This document shows positions 1 to 43,768 of a stretch of DNA of 64,000 nt, piece after piece. Origin of the DNA: Amorphochlora amoebiformis (lineage: Eukaryota > Cercozoa > Chlorarachniophyceae); assembly GCA_054601695.1 (NCBI GenBank), contig BAAHQB010000163.1, forward strand, positions 1 through 64,000, in the 5' to 3' direction. The stretch's first letter is position 1. Every line of letters starts with the position of its first letter. The notes beneath the pieces were generated by a model. The model made no database searches, was not told the origin of the DNA, and saw only the letters and a list, made by a program, of their open reading frames with translations. Position numbers and translations under genes: made by a program.

Positions 1-59
1 AATCACGATATTATATATAGGAATGCATAATTCATACAAATATATGTTTAGTTTATACG

Positions 60-134
60 TATATATTCGGAATCGATACATATTGCAAACAGACATGTGG
101 ATCACATATGTTGCAGACATCTCGATCACATATA

Positions 135-187
<53 letters not shown>

Positions 188-211
188 GGAATCGATACAT
201 ATTGCAAACAG
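60..211 (+). repeat. Upstream partial copies of the 212-276 exon boundary
   Basis: The segment cggaatcgatacatattgca followed by aacagACAT occurs at about 68-99 and again at 186-215. The second copy leads into the real exon at 212. A third acceptor-like ttgcagACATCTCGATC lies at about 113-129. The upstream copies keep the acceptor and the first few exon bases, then run into (AT)n. Confidence 0.8.
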
Positions 212-6958
<6,747 letters not shown>

Positions 6959-6968
6959 CTATATATAA

Positions 6969-7058
<90 letters not shown>

Positions 7059-7104
7059 GTGTCTGTGTTGTGTGTGTATGCATGTTATTATATTGTAAAT
7101 ATAA

Positions 7105-7147
<43 letters not shown>

Positions 7148-7365
7148 TATATGTATATGTTTATAGAAGTATATATATATATATATAGATGTATTCAAAA
7201 GTACATAAACATACATAGATACGCATATATAGATATATATTGAGAATTTTATATACATTCATACAATTTAAATATGTATTTATTTTTGTATATAGTAATA
7301 TTCATAATTATATAAATATGCATGAGCTATATGAACGTATATCTATATCTATGTATATTCCTACA

Positions 7366-7401
<36 letters not shown>

Positions 7402-7665
7402 CAGTATATACATGTATAAGTATTAAACAGAATTAAGGTGTTCAAGCAGAAGGAATATTAGCCTATCCATATCTATATATATTTTGTATATTGATATATA
7501 CATATATATGTACATATATATATATATATATTTTACATATAGATATATATATATATATATGTATATTATATATGTATATATACATATATAGATATACATT
7601 CATATATAAAAATATATGTAAATATACAATATACACACATACATACATATATATATATATATTAA

Positions 7666-7748
<83 letters not shown>

Positions 7749-7749
7749 G
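6959..7749. other. Gene-free interval, AT repeats
   Basis: The stretch is (AT)n with a (TG)n run near 7050-7085 and a few non-repeat words around 7195-7320 and 7420-7470. A possible short exon around 7435-7465 (acag before aattaaggtgttcaagc) could belong to the next gene, but no reading phase can be proved. Nothing else is supported. Confidence 0.5.
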
Positions 7750-7815
7750 GCGGCCAGTAGAAGTGGAGGGTTCTCAGGACGTGATCGTCAAAGAATATAA
7801 TCAGATGAAAGAAAA

Positions 7816-7846
<31 letters not shown>

Positions 7847-7848
7847 CG

Positions 7849-7930
<82 letters not shown>

Positions 7931-8008
7931 GTATTATATATTTATACCTATTTATAAATATATACATACATATATATAAATATGTATATGTAAATATGTA
8001 TATATTTT

Positions 8009-8063
<55 letters not shown>

Positions 8064-8110
8064 AATATATATTTACATACATACATAATATATAGTTGAT
8101 GTAGATATAT

Positions 8111-8159
<49 letters not shown>

Positions 8160-8225
8160 AGATGTAATCGTCAAAGAGTATATATGTATGAAGAAAATAA
8201 TAGATATATCCGTATAATATATATA

Positions 8226-8283
<58 letters not shown>

Positions 8284-8474
8284 TTTATATTATATAAATA
8301 TATATATGTATGTGTGTGTATCATAAATGTGTATATGTGTGTATATATTTATGTGTGTGTGTATATTACATGTGTATACTCGAATGTTAATACACATACA
8401 TACAAGATGTGATCGTGTAGTACACACACACACACATATATATATATTATATTTTTATTGACTACACATATATT

Positions 8475-8544
<70 letters not shown>

Positions 8545-8572
8545 CATATGTATATATACATATACATATGTA

Positions 8573-8622
<50 letters not shown>

Positions 8623-8846
8623 AAGATATACATATCTATATATACATTAATAAATAACCTTACGAATAACATATACAGCTGTATATATACAATGTATACA
8701 TCATGTATATCTATATATATATATATACGTGTATATATACATACATACACAATCTTAGGTGGAATGTGGTCCCTCATCTCGAAATTCTAATGAAAGACCA
8801 CCAACTATCGAGAATATCTAGAATCTGGGAAAAAAATTCGCTGTGA
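7750..8846 (+). CDS. Unknown protein, last two exons
   Basis: Exon 7750-7815 reads in one frame [20 protein letters not shown] and onward. Its AA remainder joins the G of exon 8759-8846, which reads [20 protein letters not shown] and ends [13 protein letters not shown] with TGA at 8844-8846. The acceptor is cttag and the donor GTATAT. The C-terminus is hydrophilic and helical in character; I do not recognise the family. A GTGAGT donor consensus overlaps the stop (8843-8848), so the gene might continue by splicing instead of stopping. The 5' exons were not identified. Confidence 0.5.
8155..8425 (+). repeat. Two downstream copies of the 7750-7815 exon
   Basis: gcaagatgtaatcgtcaaag followed by agtatatatg (about 8157-8187) reads QDVIVKEY, with every base difference from the exon silent (CAG/CAA, GAC/GAT, GTG/GTA, GAA/GAG). 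A shorter copy, caagatgtgatcgtg, is at about 8403-8417. Neither has the exon's 5' half or acceptor. Confidence 0.75.
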
Positions 8847-9504
8847 GTCCACATATCGATATGTAGATATACCAGATATATATTCTAGATATAGGCTCAT
8901 GATTAATTTACTATATTGGTGCAATAGCCTTACATTTAGATCAAGCAAATTTAGGAACACTGAGTCGCGATAACGACTTGTTTTGCTGGTTATTTCTAAT
9001 CATGATAAATTAAGTACATCTATTGCGAATGTATATTGTTAGTATATGTATATAAATATATATTTACTAGTTATGACAACATGCTTACCAAATGGCCACT
9101 CTATATGTATCTATAGCTAGATGTATATATCCATGGCCGCATGATCTAGATGATATACGCTAGATACAAGATACAAATAGCTAGATGTATATATCCATGG
9201 CCTAGATACATTCGCTAGATTCGTATAACTACTTTTAATTCTAAAGGTTCAACTCTAACTTAGTCTAAACTATGGCCAAGTTTGATGTTGTATATAAACG
9301 GATTATTTATACTAATATAATATAAATACCAATATCAATATTAGAATTCTTGTCAAGCAGTGTACCCACTCCTAGCACTCGTCAAAGTACAAGATATATG
9401 TAATATATAAAAATAATATTCCGTATCATATGAGAAAACATGTATATAAATTATATATATACTAGATATGTGTGTATATAAATATGTATTTGTGTGTATA
9501 CGCG

Positions 9505-9558
<54 letters not shown>

Positions 9559-9584
9559 TCCGTATCATATGAGAAAACATGTAT

Positions 9585-9641
<57 letters not shown>

Positions 9642-10304
9642 TTTACATATATATATATTTTTTATATATACATATATATATCCCACATCGAAAATTCCAT
9701 TCATAATCGTGAGAGCAACTATCAATCAACATAGATCAAATCAAGCTTTACGATAAATTAGCCAGTAGATCCCACCAACGCCCTGCCTCGACTCGACTCC
9801 TTCCTTTACTACAAGACCTCCTTCGTTTCCCCTTAAAAGTGTTTGAAAAACCCCCATCTGCAGCAGCACTAACTGAATCCAAAACTCTCTCCCGCTGAGC
9901 TCTGCGCGAAGATATCGCTCGTGGACATGAGCCTAGCTGCCAACGTCCAGATGAGACGAGAGTAAGCGAGGGAGGCGAGGTGAGAGACGGATGATGTAGC
10001 GCTAGGAATGGATGTGGGAGTTTGGGAGAGTTGATTTCTTGACTTAGAAGATGGAGAGATCGCCTGGGGGGGGGGGGGGTTATAGGGATGGGTTAGAGGA
10101 GGTTGGAATAATTTTTTTTTTTAAGTTTCGGGGGTTATATGTTGTATATATGGCGTTTACGGGTAGGTAGGTGGTGGTAGTTGCACATAATTATGCAAAC
10201 AACACAAAGGATTAATAGATATTTATATATTTATGTATGTATATATGTTTACGTATTTGTATTTGAATACATATATATATATATATATATATGTGTGTAG
10301 GTAT

Positions 10305-10351
<47 letters not shown>

Positions 10352-10426
10352 TAGTATATATTATATATACATATATATGAGTACATATAAGGTGCATACA
10401 CAATAGCAATACTATTTGTTTACACT

Positions 10427-10462
<36 letters not shown>

Positions 10463-10596
10463 TATTTATACACACACACACACACACACACAAATACAAA
10501 CACACACCAAATCTAACACAAACCAACACACACACACACACACTCTCTCAAAAACACCCAAACAAAACACTCAAAAACACCCAAACCAACTCTCCC
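8847..10596. other. Intergenic or 3' region between two genes
   Basis: A non-repeat stretch, 8847-9450, contains a direct repeat agctagatgtatatatccat (about 9115 and 9178). A duplicated word, attccgtatcatatgagaaa, is at about 9418 and 9556. At 9770-9834 the frame after cagtag reads PTNALPRLDSFLYYKTSF and then a stop; it could be a plus-strand terminal exon, but no partner exon was found. A run of 13 G lies at about 10067-10079. Polypyrimidine/ACAC text at 10470-10590 precedes the SEC61A stop codon. Confidence 0.4.
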
Positions 10597-11593
10597 TCAC
10601 TCACCTCCAGGCCCACGTTCCTTCTGAAACATCTCAAAGTACTGGAAGATGATGGTCACAGCCAGAAGAATCCCGGTTCCCGACCCAATAGCGCCCATAA
10701 AGTCGGCAACAACAGTAAGCGCGCCGATGCACATACCACCGAAGGCAGCAGCGATAGGGATGTAACGGTTGAGGACCTGATTTGACGAGTATATGGAGTG
10801 GTTTTGGTTTCAGGAGTGGTTTTGGTTTCAGGGTCACACTGACCTTAATGACTGACTTTTCGCGGAATCCTTTGATTACCATCTGTTGGTCCCTTAGCTG
10901 TTTTGCGACGTCCTTGGGGGAAGAGCCGGAGACCTGAAGGGGTGTGTGTTTGTGTGTGTGTGTGTGTTGTGCATGTAGCATGTGTGTGTGTGTGTTGTGC
11001 ATGTAGCATGTGTGTGTGTGTTTATGTACATTTATATATTATATTGTTGTATACATTTTTAAGTATGTGTGTATATACATATATTGTTTACTTTTTTTTT
11101 TGGGTGTACATATCTGCATAACATGTATTTATATTTACATATATATATAATATAATTATATTTATATATATATATTTATATATGTATGTGTATGTGTATA
11201 TGTGTATATTACATATACATACACATACACATATATGTATATACACACACATATATATACACATATATAGATGTCCACTTGTATTGAAATACAAATGACA
11301 CACATGTATGAAATATATATATATATATATATATTATGTATATGTATATGTATATGTATATTATATATATCATATATATATATATATATATTATATGTAT
11401 GTACACTTTGTATTATTCGTTCACTATATATTATATTACTATATGAAGGTTGTATCAAGCAAAAATTAATATTACACTCTATGTATCTTTACAGGTATAT
11501 ATAACAATATTTATATACACGTGTATGTATACATATATATATATATATATATTATATGTATATATATATGCACATGTATATAAACACATATAT

Positions 11594-11650
<57 letters not shown>

Positions 11651-11733
11651 TATACACAATACCTTTATACATATATACACACATATATATATATATATAT
11701 ACATTATATATATATATATATATTATATATACA

Positions 11734-11787
<54 letters not shown>

Positions 11788-12524
11788 TATAAATATATAC
11801 CTCAATCCAAGTGATGGAGAAGAGAGCACAAGTGATGAGAATAAAAGCCAGATAGAAAACCGCATGAAACGGGTCGTACAGGATCTCCGCCAGAGAAGTA
11901 GGAGGCGAAACATAGTACGCAAGACCTGCCGACGCCAACACGAATCAGATTCAAAACCGATCGACATACGAAATTCACACATTTATAATATATATGACAT
12001 ATAATATATATGACATACTATATATAGCTATCACACACCAGAAACAGGAACCGACTGCCCACCGCGTCCACCGTCTTGTTCCTGCCTAAATATTGAGTTA
12101 CCGTTTAGGATCTGGATATATGAAGAGGTTATAAGCCCTGTAAAGGCTTTGCTAGAAGGTGAATATATGTGCGCACCACTTGCCGAGTAGCTTGACCAGG
12201 ATGTTGGTAGGGTAGCGCTTGTGGAGGAGCTGGGAGAAGAAATAGAGGTTGGAGACGAGAGCGGTCTGGAGGATGATGGGGATGTTGGAGGTGTAGAAAA
12301 GCTTGATTGGGTAAGATCCGGTGTGGCCACGGTACCTGGAGTGTGAGTGATAGATGATGGGATGGAAATGGTAAGGAATTTGTTTTTTTTTTGGGGGTAT
12401 GTGTGTTATGTTTAAAAAAGGATTATATATGTATATATGTGTATATATATGCATTATTTCCGTATACATTATATACACGTATTGCTTAATTTATGTGTTA
12501 ATACATAATCTATCTATCTGTTTA

Positions 12525-12557
<33 letters not shown>

Positions 12558-12625
12558 ATAATATATGTATATATATATATATATATATATACATATATAC
12601 ATACATACACATATGTATTTATTTA

Positions 12626-12665
<40 letters not shown>

Positions 12666-13706
12666 TTCACCTGTAAACATATAATTATAAAAAATAAATA
12701 TATACACACAAATATTTTTACCAGTACATAATGAACATCTATAACAACCCCCTCAGCTACATGGCTACGTCCCCGACATTACCTCTCGTACTTAACGGGG
12801 AGATCAACCCTGAATCCTTGGAAGTAGATCACGATGATGAACACGAGGACGGTGGCCAGCAGGTTGAAGATGTTGGGTAGGTTCTGACGGTAGAGCGCCT
12901 CGTTGAGCGCCCTTACTTTGTCTGTCCGCGTTATGAGCATGTGGAACATGGCGATGATGGCGCCTTCAAACTCGGTCCCGCGGCCAGTGTTGTACGTCGT
13001 GGGGGAGAAAGCCTTCCAGATGATGTTTTCGCAGATGTTGGTGGCGATGAAGAGCGATATACCCGAACCCAGACCATAGCCCTTGGTGAGAAGCTCATCA
13101 AGAACGAGAACAATAACACCGGCGAAGAATAGCTGAAGGATGATGAGAATCGAGTTAATAGCACCGAGCTCTTTGACATCTCCGTACATTCCAGACATAA
13201 CATAAGCGAGAGCCTCTCCGATGGTGATTAGAAGGCCGCAAAGTTTCTGCGCACCCTGGAACAGGGCACGGTCCTCCTTGACACTCTGGTCGACCTGAAT
13301 GATCTTGGATCCGGCAAGAAGCTGCATCACCATACCAGAGGTGACGATCGGTGAGATCCCGAGCTCCATAAGGGTACCCCGGTTGGAGGCGAGGATGACA
13401 CGCATCCAGTAGAACGGATCGGCTGAAAGGATTACAGGTTGAATGCAAGGAATGAGAAGAAGAATGGGAGCGGTATGTTTGGGCACGGATCACGTCGAGG
13501 TATGGGAAAAATGCGTGTGTGTTCGGGCGCGGGGTACCCGAGCTGTTGCTACGGATCCCGTAGAGGGGGATTTGACAGCAGACAAGGAAGATAAGCAGAG
13601 TGATGATCGTCCACATCATGCGCTCCTTGAATTGAACATTCCTCTCGGGGGCCCTGACTTCCGGGAGGATGCACATAACTGGCTTGATAATGTTGAGGAA
13701 CCTCAT
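10597..13706 (-). CDS. SEC61A: Protein transport protein Sec61 subunit alpha
   Basis: Seven exons on the minus strand: 13706-13538, 13422-12783, 12335-12177, 12085-12039, 11925-11801, 10933-10844, 10776-10597. Joined they give 469 aa in one frame; family members are about 475 aa. Sec61 alpha forms the protein-conducting channel of the ER membrane with beta and gamma subunits. Family signatures visible in order: [137 protein letters not shown] and [20 protein letters not shown]. The start at 13706 aligns with the family N-terminus. An acceptor-like ttgcag just upstream leaves open a tiny 5' coding or UTR exon. The stop at 10599-10597 overlaps a GTGAGT, so an extra C-terminal exon is possible but not needed for length. 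The two longest introns (12336-12782 and 10934-11800) carry the AT and GT repeats. Confidence 0.96.
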
Positions 13707-15615
<1,909 letters not shown>

Positions 15616-15616
<1 letters not shown>

Positions 15617-15668
15617 GGCGAATAGGGATCGGTGGTGACCCGAGGATCATCGATATTGGAGGGGTATA
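15616..15668 (-). CDS. Orphan internal exon, unknown protein
   Basis: On the minus strand the 53-nt segment between an AG (15670-15669) and a GTATAT donor reads [17 protein letters not shown] without a stop. Codon use is mixed and clearly non-repeat, unlike the surrounding AT. The acceptor (gataaag) lacks a good pyrimidine tract. No partner exon was found, so gene identity is open. Confidence 0.4.
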
Positions 15669-15680
15669 CTTTATCAATAA

Positions 15681-15719
<39 letters not shown>

Positions 15720-15796
15720 ACTCATATCTGTATACATAACTATAAATACACACACACACACGCATATATATATATATATATATATATTATGTATGT

Positions 15797-15838
15797 ATAT
15801 ATCGATATTGGAGGGGTATACTTCATCAAATAAATGTT
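15797..15838 (-). repeat. Upstream copy of the 15616-15668 exon (5' half)
   Basis: On the minus strand, ttgatgaagtatacccctcc followed by aatatcgat repeats the acceptor region and the first part of the exon, reading YPSNID, then runs into (AT)n. It lies on the 5' side of the exon in gene orientation. Confidence 0.8.
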
Positions 15839-15900
15839 AAATAAAAAGGGAACTTTTCATATCATAATATATATATATATATATATATACACGAATACAA

Positions 15901-15943
<43 letters not shown>

Positions 15944-15945
15944 AC

Positions 15946-15979
<34 letters not shown>

Positions 15980-16030
15980 GGTTATTTATAAACATATTTA
16001 TTCAAATACACAAACATATTATAGATTTAA

Positions 16031-16066
<36 letters not shown>

Positions 16067-16121
16067 TATGTATTGTGTATGTGTGTGTGTGTGTGTTGTG
16101 AAGATTAGAATCCGTATATAT

Positions 16122-16168
<47 letters not shown>

Positions 16169-16243
16169 TGTGGGTGTGTGCTCTTGTGTGTGTATATATA
16201 TCAGGTTCCTAACTTACTGGATCCTACATACCATTGCGAGACC

Positions 16244-16292
<49 letters not shown>

Positions 16293-16314
16293 TTATATAT
16301 ATATATACACACAC

Positions 16315-16403
<89 letters not shown>

Positions 16404-16451
16404 GTTCCTAACTTACTAGATCCTACACACCATGGCGAAACCTTCATAAAT

Positions 16452-16519
<68 letters not shown>

Positions 16520-16537
16520 ATATATGCAGGTATATAT

Positions 16538-16582
<45 letters not shown>

Positions 16583-16600
16583 TGTGTGTGTGTGTATGTA

Positions 16601-16659
<59 letters not shown>

Positions 16660-16719
16660 GGTTCCTAACTTACTGGATCCTACATACCATGGCGAAATCT
16701 TCCATATACCCAATATTGC

Positions 16720-16750
<31 letters not shown>

Positions 16751-16756
16751 GCTACG

Positions 16757-32424
<15,668 letters not shown>

Positions 32425-32781
32425 GCCGTCGAGCAGCTAGAGCAGTTGAGCAAAGTGAAGTTCAAGGAATAATAATCATAATCATCAAATTTATCTGATC
32501 TTAGCGGCTCTGAATTCAGGATATGTAGTAAGAGAGAGGTTCGGTAGTTTTAGTTACTAATCATAATCTAGATAATATTTCAAACAGGATGATCGTGGAC
32601 AGTCATGATTCGCTAGCCAAAGCTAGTAAAATAGTCCAGAGAGTTTAGCAACATTATTTTTCTTAATGGGACGGTCTAAATTTAGACAGATAACGACAGA
32701 CTTGGCGCGGACAGCAAAACCATACAAGTATTGATACGACACGACGACTTGGTCCACTTATCTCCCCTTGTACGGATACAT
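32425..32781. other. Convergent 3' intergenic interval
   Basis: This non-repeat sequence lies between the stop of the plus-strand unknown gene (32424) and the stop of the minus-strand gene (32782). An alternative frame of the last exon stays open to 32498 (Arg/Glu-rich) but does not match the phase of the preceding exon. No promoter is needed here. Confidence 0.6.
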
Positions 32782-33612
32782 CTAGACATCGGTCAGAAGA
32801 TTCTCCAAGTCGAGATCGTCATCGAAAGAGTCGATTGTGAATTCTAGCTCATCTGGAACGCAGTCCAGGGTCTTTTTAGGTTCTAGCCTCCTGCCTGCCT
32901 CCTTGTGCAGACCTAACGTTAACCCAGAATTGGCAAGCGGGGCGATATCTTGAGAACCCAGTGGGACAATGCCGCTCCTGTGATCCGTCGGAGGTCGTAG
33001 GGACGATGCGTCGCACGTTTGCTCATCCACTGGGAGGTCGATAATATCTAAGGTGCACTGATAATCACACAATTGTATCCAAACGTCAGAAATGAGCTAG
33101 ATGAGAATTCGCGCCAACCTTATGCGAATCATGTTGAGGCCCGAAGTCAAGTGCGAGGACTTCAAGGCATAGTTGAAGCCAAAGTGCGAGGGCTATCAAC
33201 TCGACAACTCATTACGCCTAACCTTCCCCACACTATCTAGGACGTGCAAGCTACACCAGATGGGTGTGGGTTAGGAAAGAAAAATAATAGGTTAAGTTTG
33301 AACCTTGGTATCGGGGCACATGAGGATATGCTCGTTAAAATTTAGCTGATATCGTTTCAATACAAGTCCACATCTACAGGGTCCGTACTTTCCCTCCATA
33401 TTACCTTGTGTGGGTCCCTCAGGCAGGAAATCAGGCGAGGATTTCTGCCTGCGGTCCGAGAAAAGTGGATTCTTCTCGAGGAAATCCAGTGCCGCGAGCC
33501 TAAAATCCAGATCTCCAACAGTACCAGAGGATATTCCTTCAGATTTACTCCTCTTTCTGGCCTGAAGGGGCATATCTAACCGCCCGCAGCTCTTGCGCTT
33601 GCCGCACGCCAT
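32782..33612 (-). CDS. Small basic/acidic protein with CxC-x(n)-H-x3-C motif, unknown
   Basis: Two exons on the minus strand: 33612-33304 and 33057-32782, joined in phase 0, 194 aa. The start MACGKRKSCGRLDMPLQARK is chosen because it leaves a sensible 107-nt divergent spacer; an in-frame ATG at 33693 is possible. The N-terminal part is basic (KRKSC, ARKRSKS, a likely nuclear localisation signal). Residues around 80-100 read PCRCGLVLKRYQLNFNEHIL followed by MC, with a CxC and a H-x3-C that could bind zinc. The C-terminus is strongly acidic and ends FDDDLDLENLLTDV, resembling an acidic activation-type tail. I cannot name a family. The intron is 246 nt and, unusually for this window, free of AT repeats. 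Confidence 0.7.
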
Positions 33613-33719
33613 GTCTCCGAGGAGCGCAGTCCGGAGTTTGAGTCGGCCGATACTACCGGTAGAAAATGACGGCACTATCGGGCAAAATTTCAAGATCTCC
33701 TAACAATATCTGAAACCGA
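33613..33719. promoter_or_regulatory. Compact divergent promoter interval
   Basis: 107 nt separate the start codons of the minus-strand Cys/His protein and the plus-strand MGCC protein. Both genes must be driven from this interval or from upstream exons. No clear TATA box or palindrome is visible. Confidence 0.5.
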
Positions 33720-34571
33720 ATGGGTTGTTGTCAATCGGGGCGGCCAAGCGCCAAAAACATCCCTCCTCCACCCATTGCGCCGCCAAATGATAAGGGAATG
33801 GTTAAGGCTGGACCTGACGGGTCAGAGTTGCCCGAGCTCGACTATCTGGATCATTATATGCGACATCAGATGAGCGAGAAAGCTGAGAAGGGGACCCCGA
33901 GGTCTACACCTCCGAAGACAGAGGTGGACTCGACGGTGACTCTGGAAGAAGATATAGAGAAAAAAATCATACCTGTTGAGAACAATCATATTGTCACATT
34001 CCATCGCATTGGGAGCCAGCCTCTCCCTATCGAGACTGAAGAGGTCAAAGGGCCTACTCTGAAGGAGATCAATAGGGCGGAGTCAGCTGGTATCCCCTAA
34101 GAGCTGTCATACGTCAAGCTTATTCATGATATTTTCAGCTTCGAATATACAAGAGTACTCTCTGACAAGCGACCCAATGTACCTGGAGAGACGGGCTGCT
34201 CTAGAGGAAAAAGAAACCAAGTACAAACAGGTTAGCGTCGGAATGGGCTAAAACTATATGTAACTTCTTGACTTTCAGCTACAATCTCTGACAACGAACA
34301 AAGCTCAAGTCGAGATCAACAACGGGAAGTTTGAAAGCAAATACCTGGTGTTGAAGAAGCTATCGATGGCCGAGGGAATCTGCATATTTGGAAAGCGAGA
34401 AGCGGTAACACCATGCATGAATAGTAATGAAGATCGTATACATATATTATATATTGTAATAAAAAAATTACACACTTATTTAATATATTATAATATATAT
34501 ATATATATATTATATTATATTATATATTTATATGTGTATATATATAAATATATATGTAAATGTAAATATAT

Positions 34572-34649
<78 letters not shown>

Positions 34650-34826
34650 TATATATATACACATTATATATATATATGTATATATATGTATATGTATATA
34701 TATGTATGTATATATGTGTATATGTATCTTATATTTTCAGTAATGAAAGTATGTGCTTACATAATATGATATAGATAACATATTTATTATAATATATATG
34801 TGTATGTGTATATGTGTACATGTATA

Positions 34827-34859
<33 letters not shown>

Positions 34860-35209
34860 GTATGTATCTTATCGCTCAAACACATGTGTTACAGGTTAGG
34901 AGAGCGTTAGGTATGGACAAGAAGGACCCCATCCTAAAGGAGAATGACTTTGACAACATCGAGCAAATATCGGGAATCATCGATGTGAGGTGTGACGACA
35001 TTATCAATAGTAGGATAGAAATCTCCACTCGAAAAGGGACATTGTATCGGATAAAATTTAAGGACGTCAAACCAGTTATCATGAACAAGTGGTACGAGAA
35101 CCTAAAGAAATTCACGTAAGTCAACAACCACATATCACATCACATCCCAACAATCTTAATTTTTCGTTTCTTCAGGAAGTTTTACAAGAAGTATAAAGGG
35201 AGGTTTTGA
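33720..35209 (+). CDS. MGCC-acylated protein with PH-like C-terminal region
   Basis: Five exons: 33720-34089, 34139-34230, 34279-34404, 34895-35115, 35176-35209 (TGA); all phases agree, giving 280 aa. The N-terminus MGCCQSGRPSAKN has Gly2 followed by two Cys, the pattern of N-myristoylated and palmitoylated membrane proteins. Residues 14-120 are Pro/Glu-rich and probably disordered. A helix (PMYLERRAALEEKETKYKQ) precedes FESKYLVLKKLSMAEGICIF and, after a long intron, GTLYRIKFKDVKPVIMNKWY followed by ENLKKF. Alternating strands, then a helix with a central Trp, look like the end of a pleckstrin-homology fold; this is a fold-level guess. Introns 1, 2 and 4 are short (48-60 nt), while intron 3 (490 nt) has gained (AT)n and (AAT)n. 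Confidence 0.82.
34577..34650 (+). repeat. (AAT)n trinucleotide repeat
   Basis: About 24 uninterrupted units of aat/ata inside intron 3 of the MGCC protein gene, flanked by (AT)n. Confidence 0.96.
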
Positions 35210-35571
35210 CTCAGTGCTCAAGATCTACATCGATGTGCTTACTAGAAACTCAATGTAACACAATTGATTACGATAATTATTACTTTCAATACTATTGAAA
35301 CATTTCAACTTTTTTGGGATCTACATAAATGCACCCTAGGCACCGCTGAGATGTACGGCAGTAGTTTAGCAGTGCATGTAAATCGATCTAGTATTTACAA
35401 TGTATAATATATTATAATTTATGATTATATAATTAAATATTGTGACATATACAAGTAAAATTATATTAATCATTATCTAGATTAAATCCAATATTATCAT
35501 AACATCTACAAGTGTATACAATGTTATGTATTTAAATTACGTAAGAAATTATATTATAATTTATATATACG

Positions 35572-35662
<91 letters not shown>

Positions 35663-35961
35663 CTGACATTTACATTGTACTAAGTAGATAGACATACAGA
35701 CATGGTTCTATAAGTTTATTGTCTAGAGTGACTCCGACTCTAGACTGCACCGTTAGCACAAACTCTCAGACTATAATCGTCGATACTATACAATTTGAGA
35801 ACTTACTCAAGTTATTGCTGACTATATAGTAATCATGACGTACAACTGTACATGTATACCAACATCCATCGATAATCAAGCCTGGAATCCTTTCCAAAAT
35901 CTTTTGTCAGGAGATAATGAAAAGGAAAACCGAATAAATAATTAAGAAATTCCTTATTAAA
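35210..35961. other. Intergenic interval
   Basis: AT-rich non-repeat sequence with one (AT)n run at about 35576-35660. It contains the 3' region of the MGCC gene and the probable promoter of the F-box gene. No exon or other element was recognised. Confidence 0.6.
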
Positions 35962-43407
<7,446 letters not shown>

Positions 43408-43768
43408 ATAAGGAGCATCTGCCAATGTAGGGGAAAGCTGACCAGAACCCCGGGCAGGCATTCTACGGCTCCTTAATTTCACCTAAACATATATGTGGTC
43501 ATATTTTGATATCTTCATATATCTAAATTAAACTATCCGTATATAGTTCATGAAGAGTATTTACTTATCAATATCTCAATAATATATGCATATATTTATA
43601 GATTAATATATAAATATATTAAAATTTAAATATGATGATAAATATTCTAGCATGATGTCACGGTATGTCACCACAAGATCACCAGAAGTTTCCGTGCGAT
43701 CTCCTGGAAACTCCGCAAACATCACCAGAACGCAGGCAATCCGCCCTCCTCGCAGTCGTCAATTCAGT
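43408..43768. promoter_or_regulatory. Intergenic spacer between F-box gene and SKP1
   Basis: 361 nt, moderately AT-rich and without a long AT microsatellite. It must contain the F-box gene's 3' end and the SKP1 promoter. The SKP1 reading frame remains open upstream to ATG codons at 43652 and 43655. Confidence 0.55.

Noticed and set aside
9870-9974. Plus-strand frame AELCAKISLVDMSLAANVQM
   Set aside because: No acceptor gives this frame without an in-frame stop, and no partner exons were found.
16068-16751. Long open frames of Ile/Tyr, Val/Cys or Thr/His repeats, here 227 aa and dozens elsewhere
   Set aside because: They are translations of (AT)n, (GT)n and (AC)n microsatellites, open in several frames at once, with no non-repeat content.
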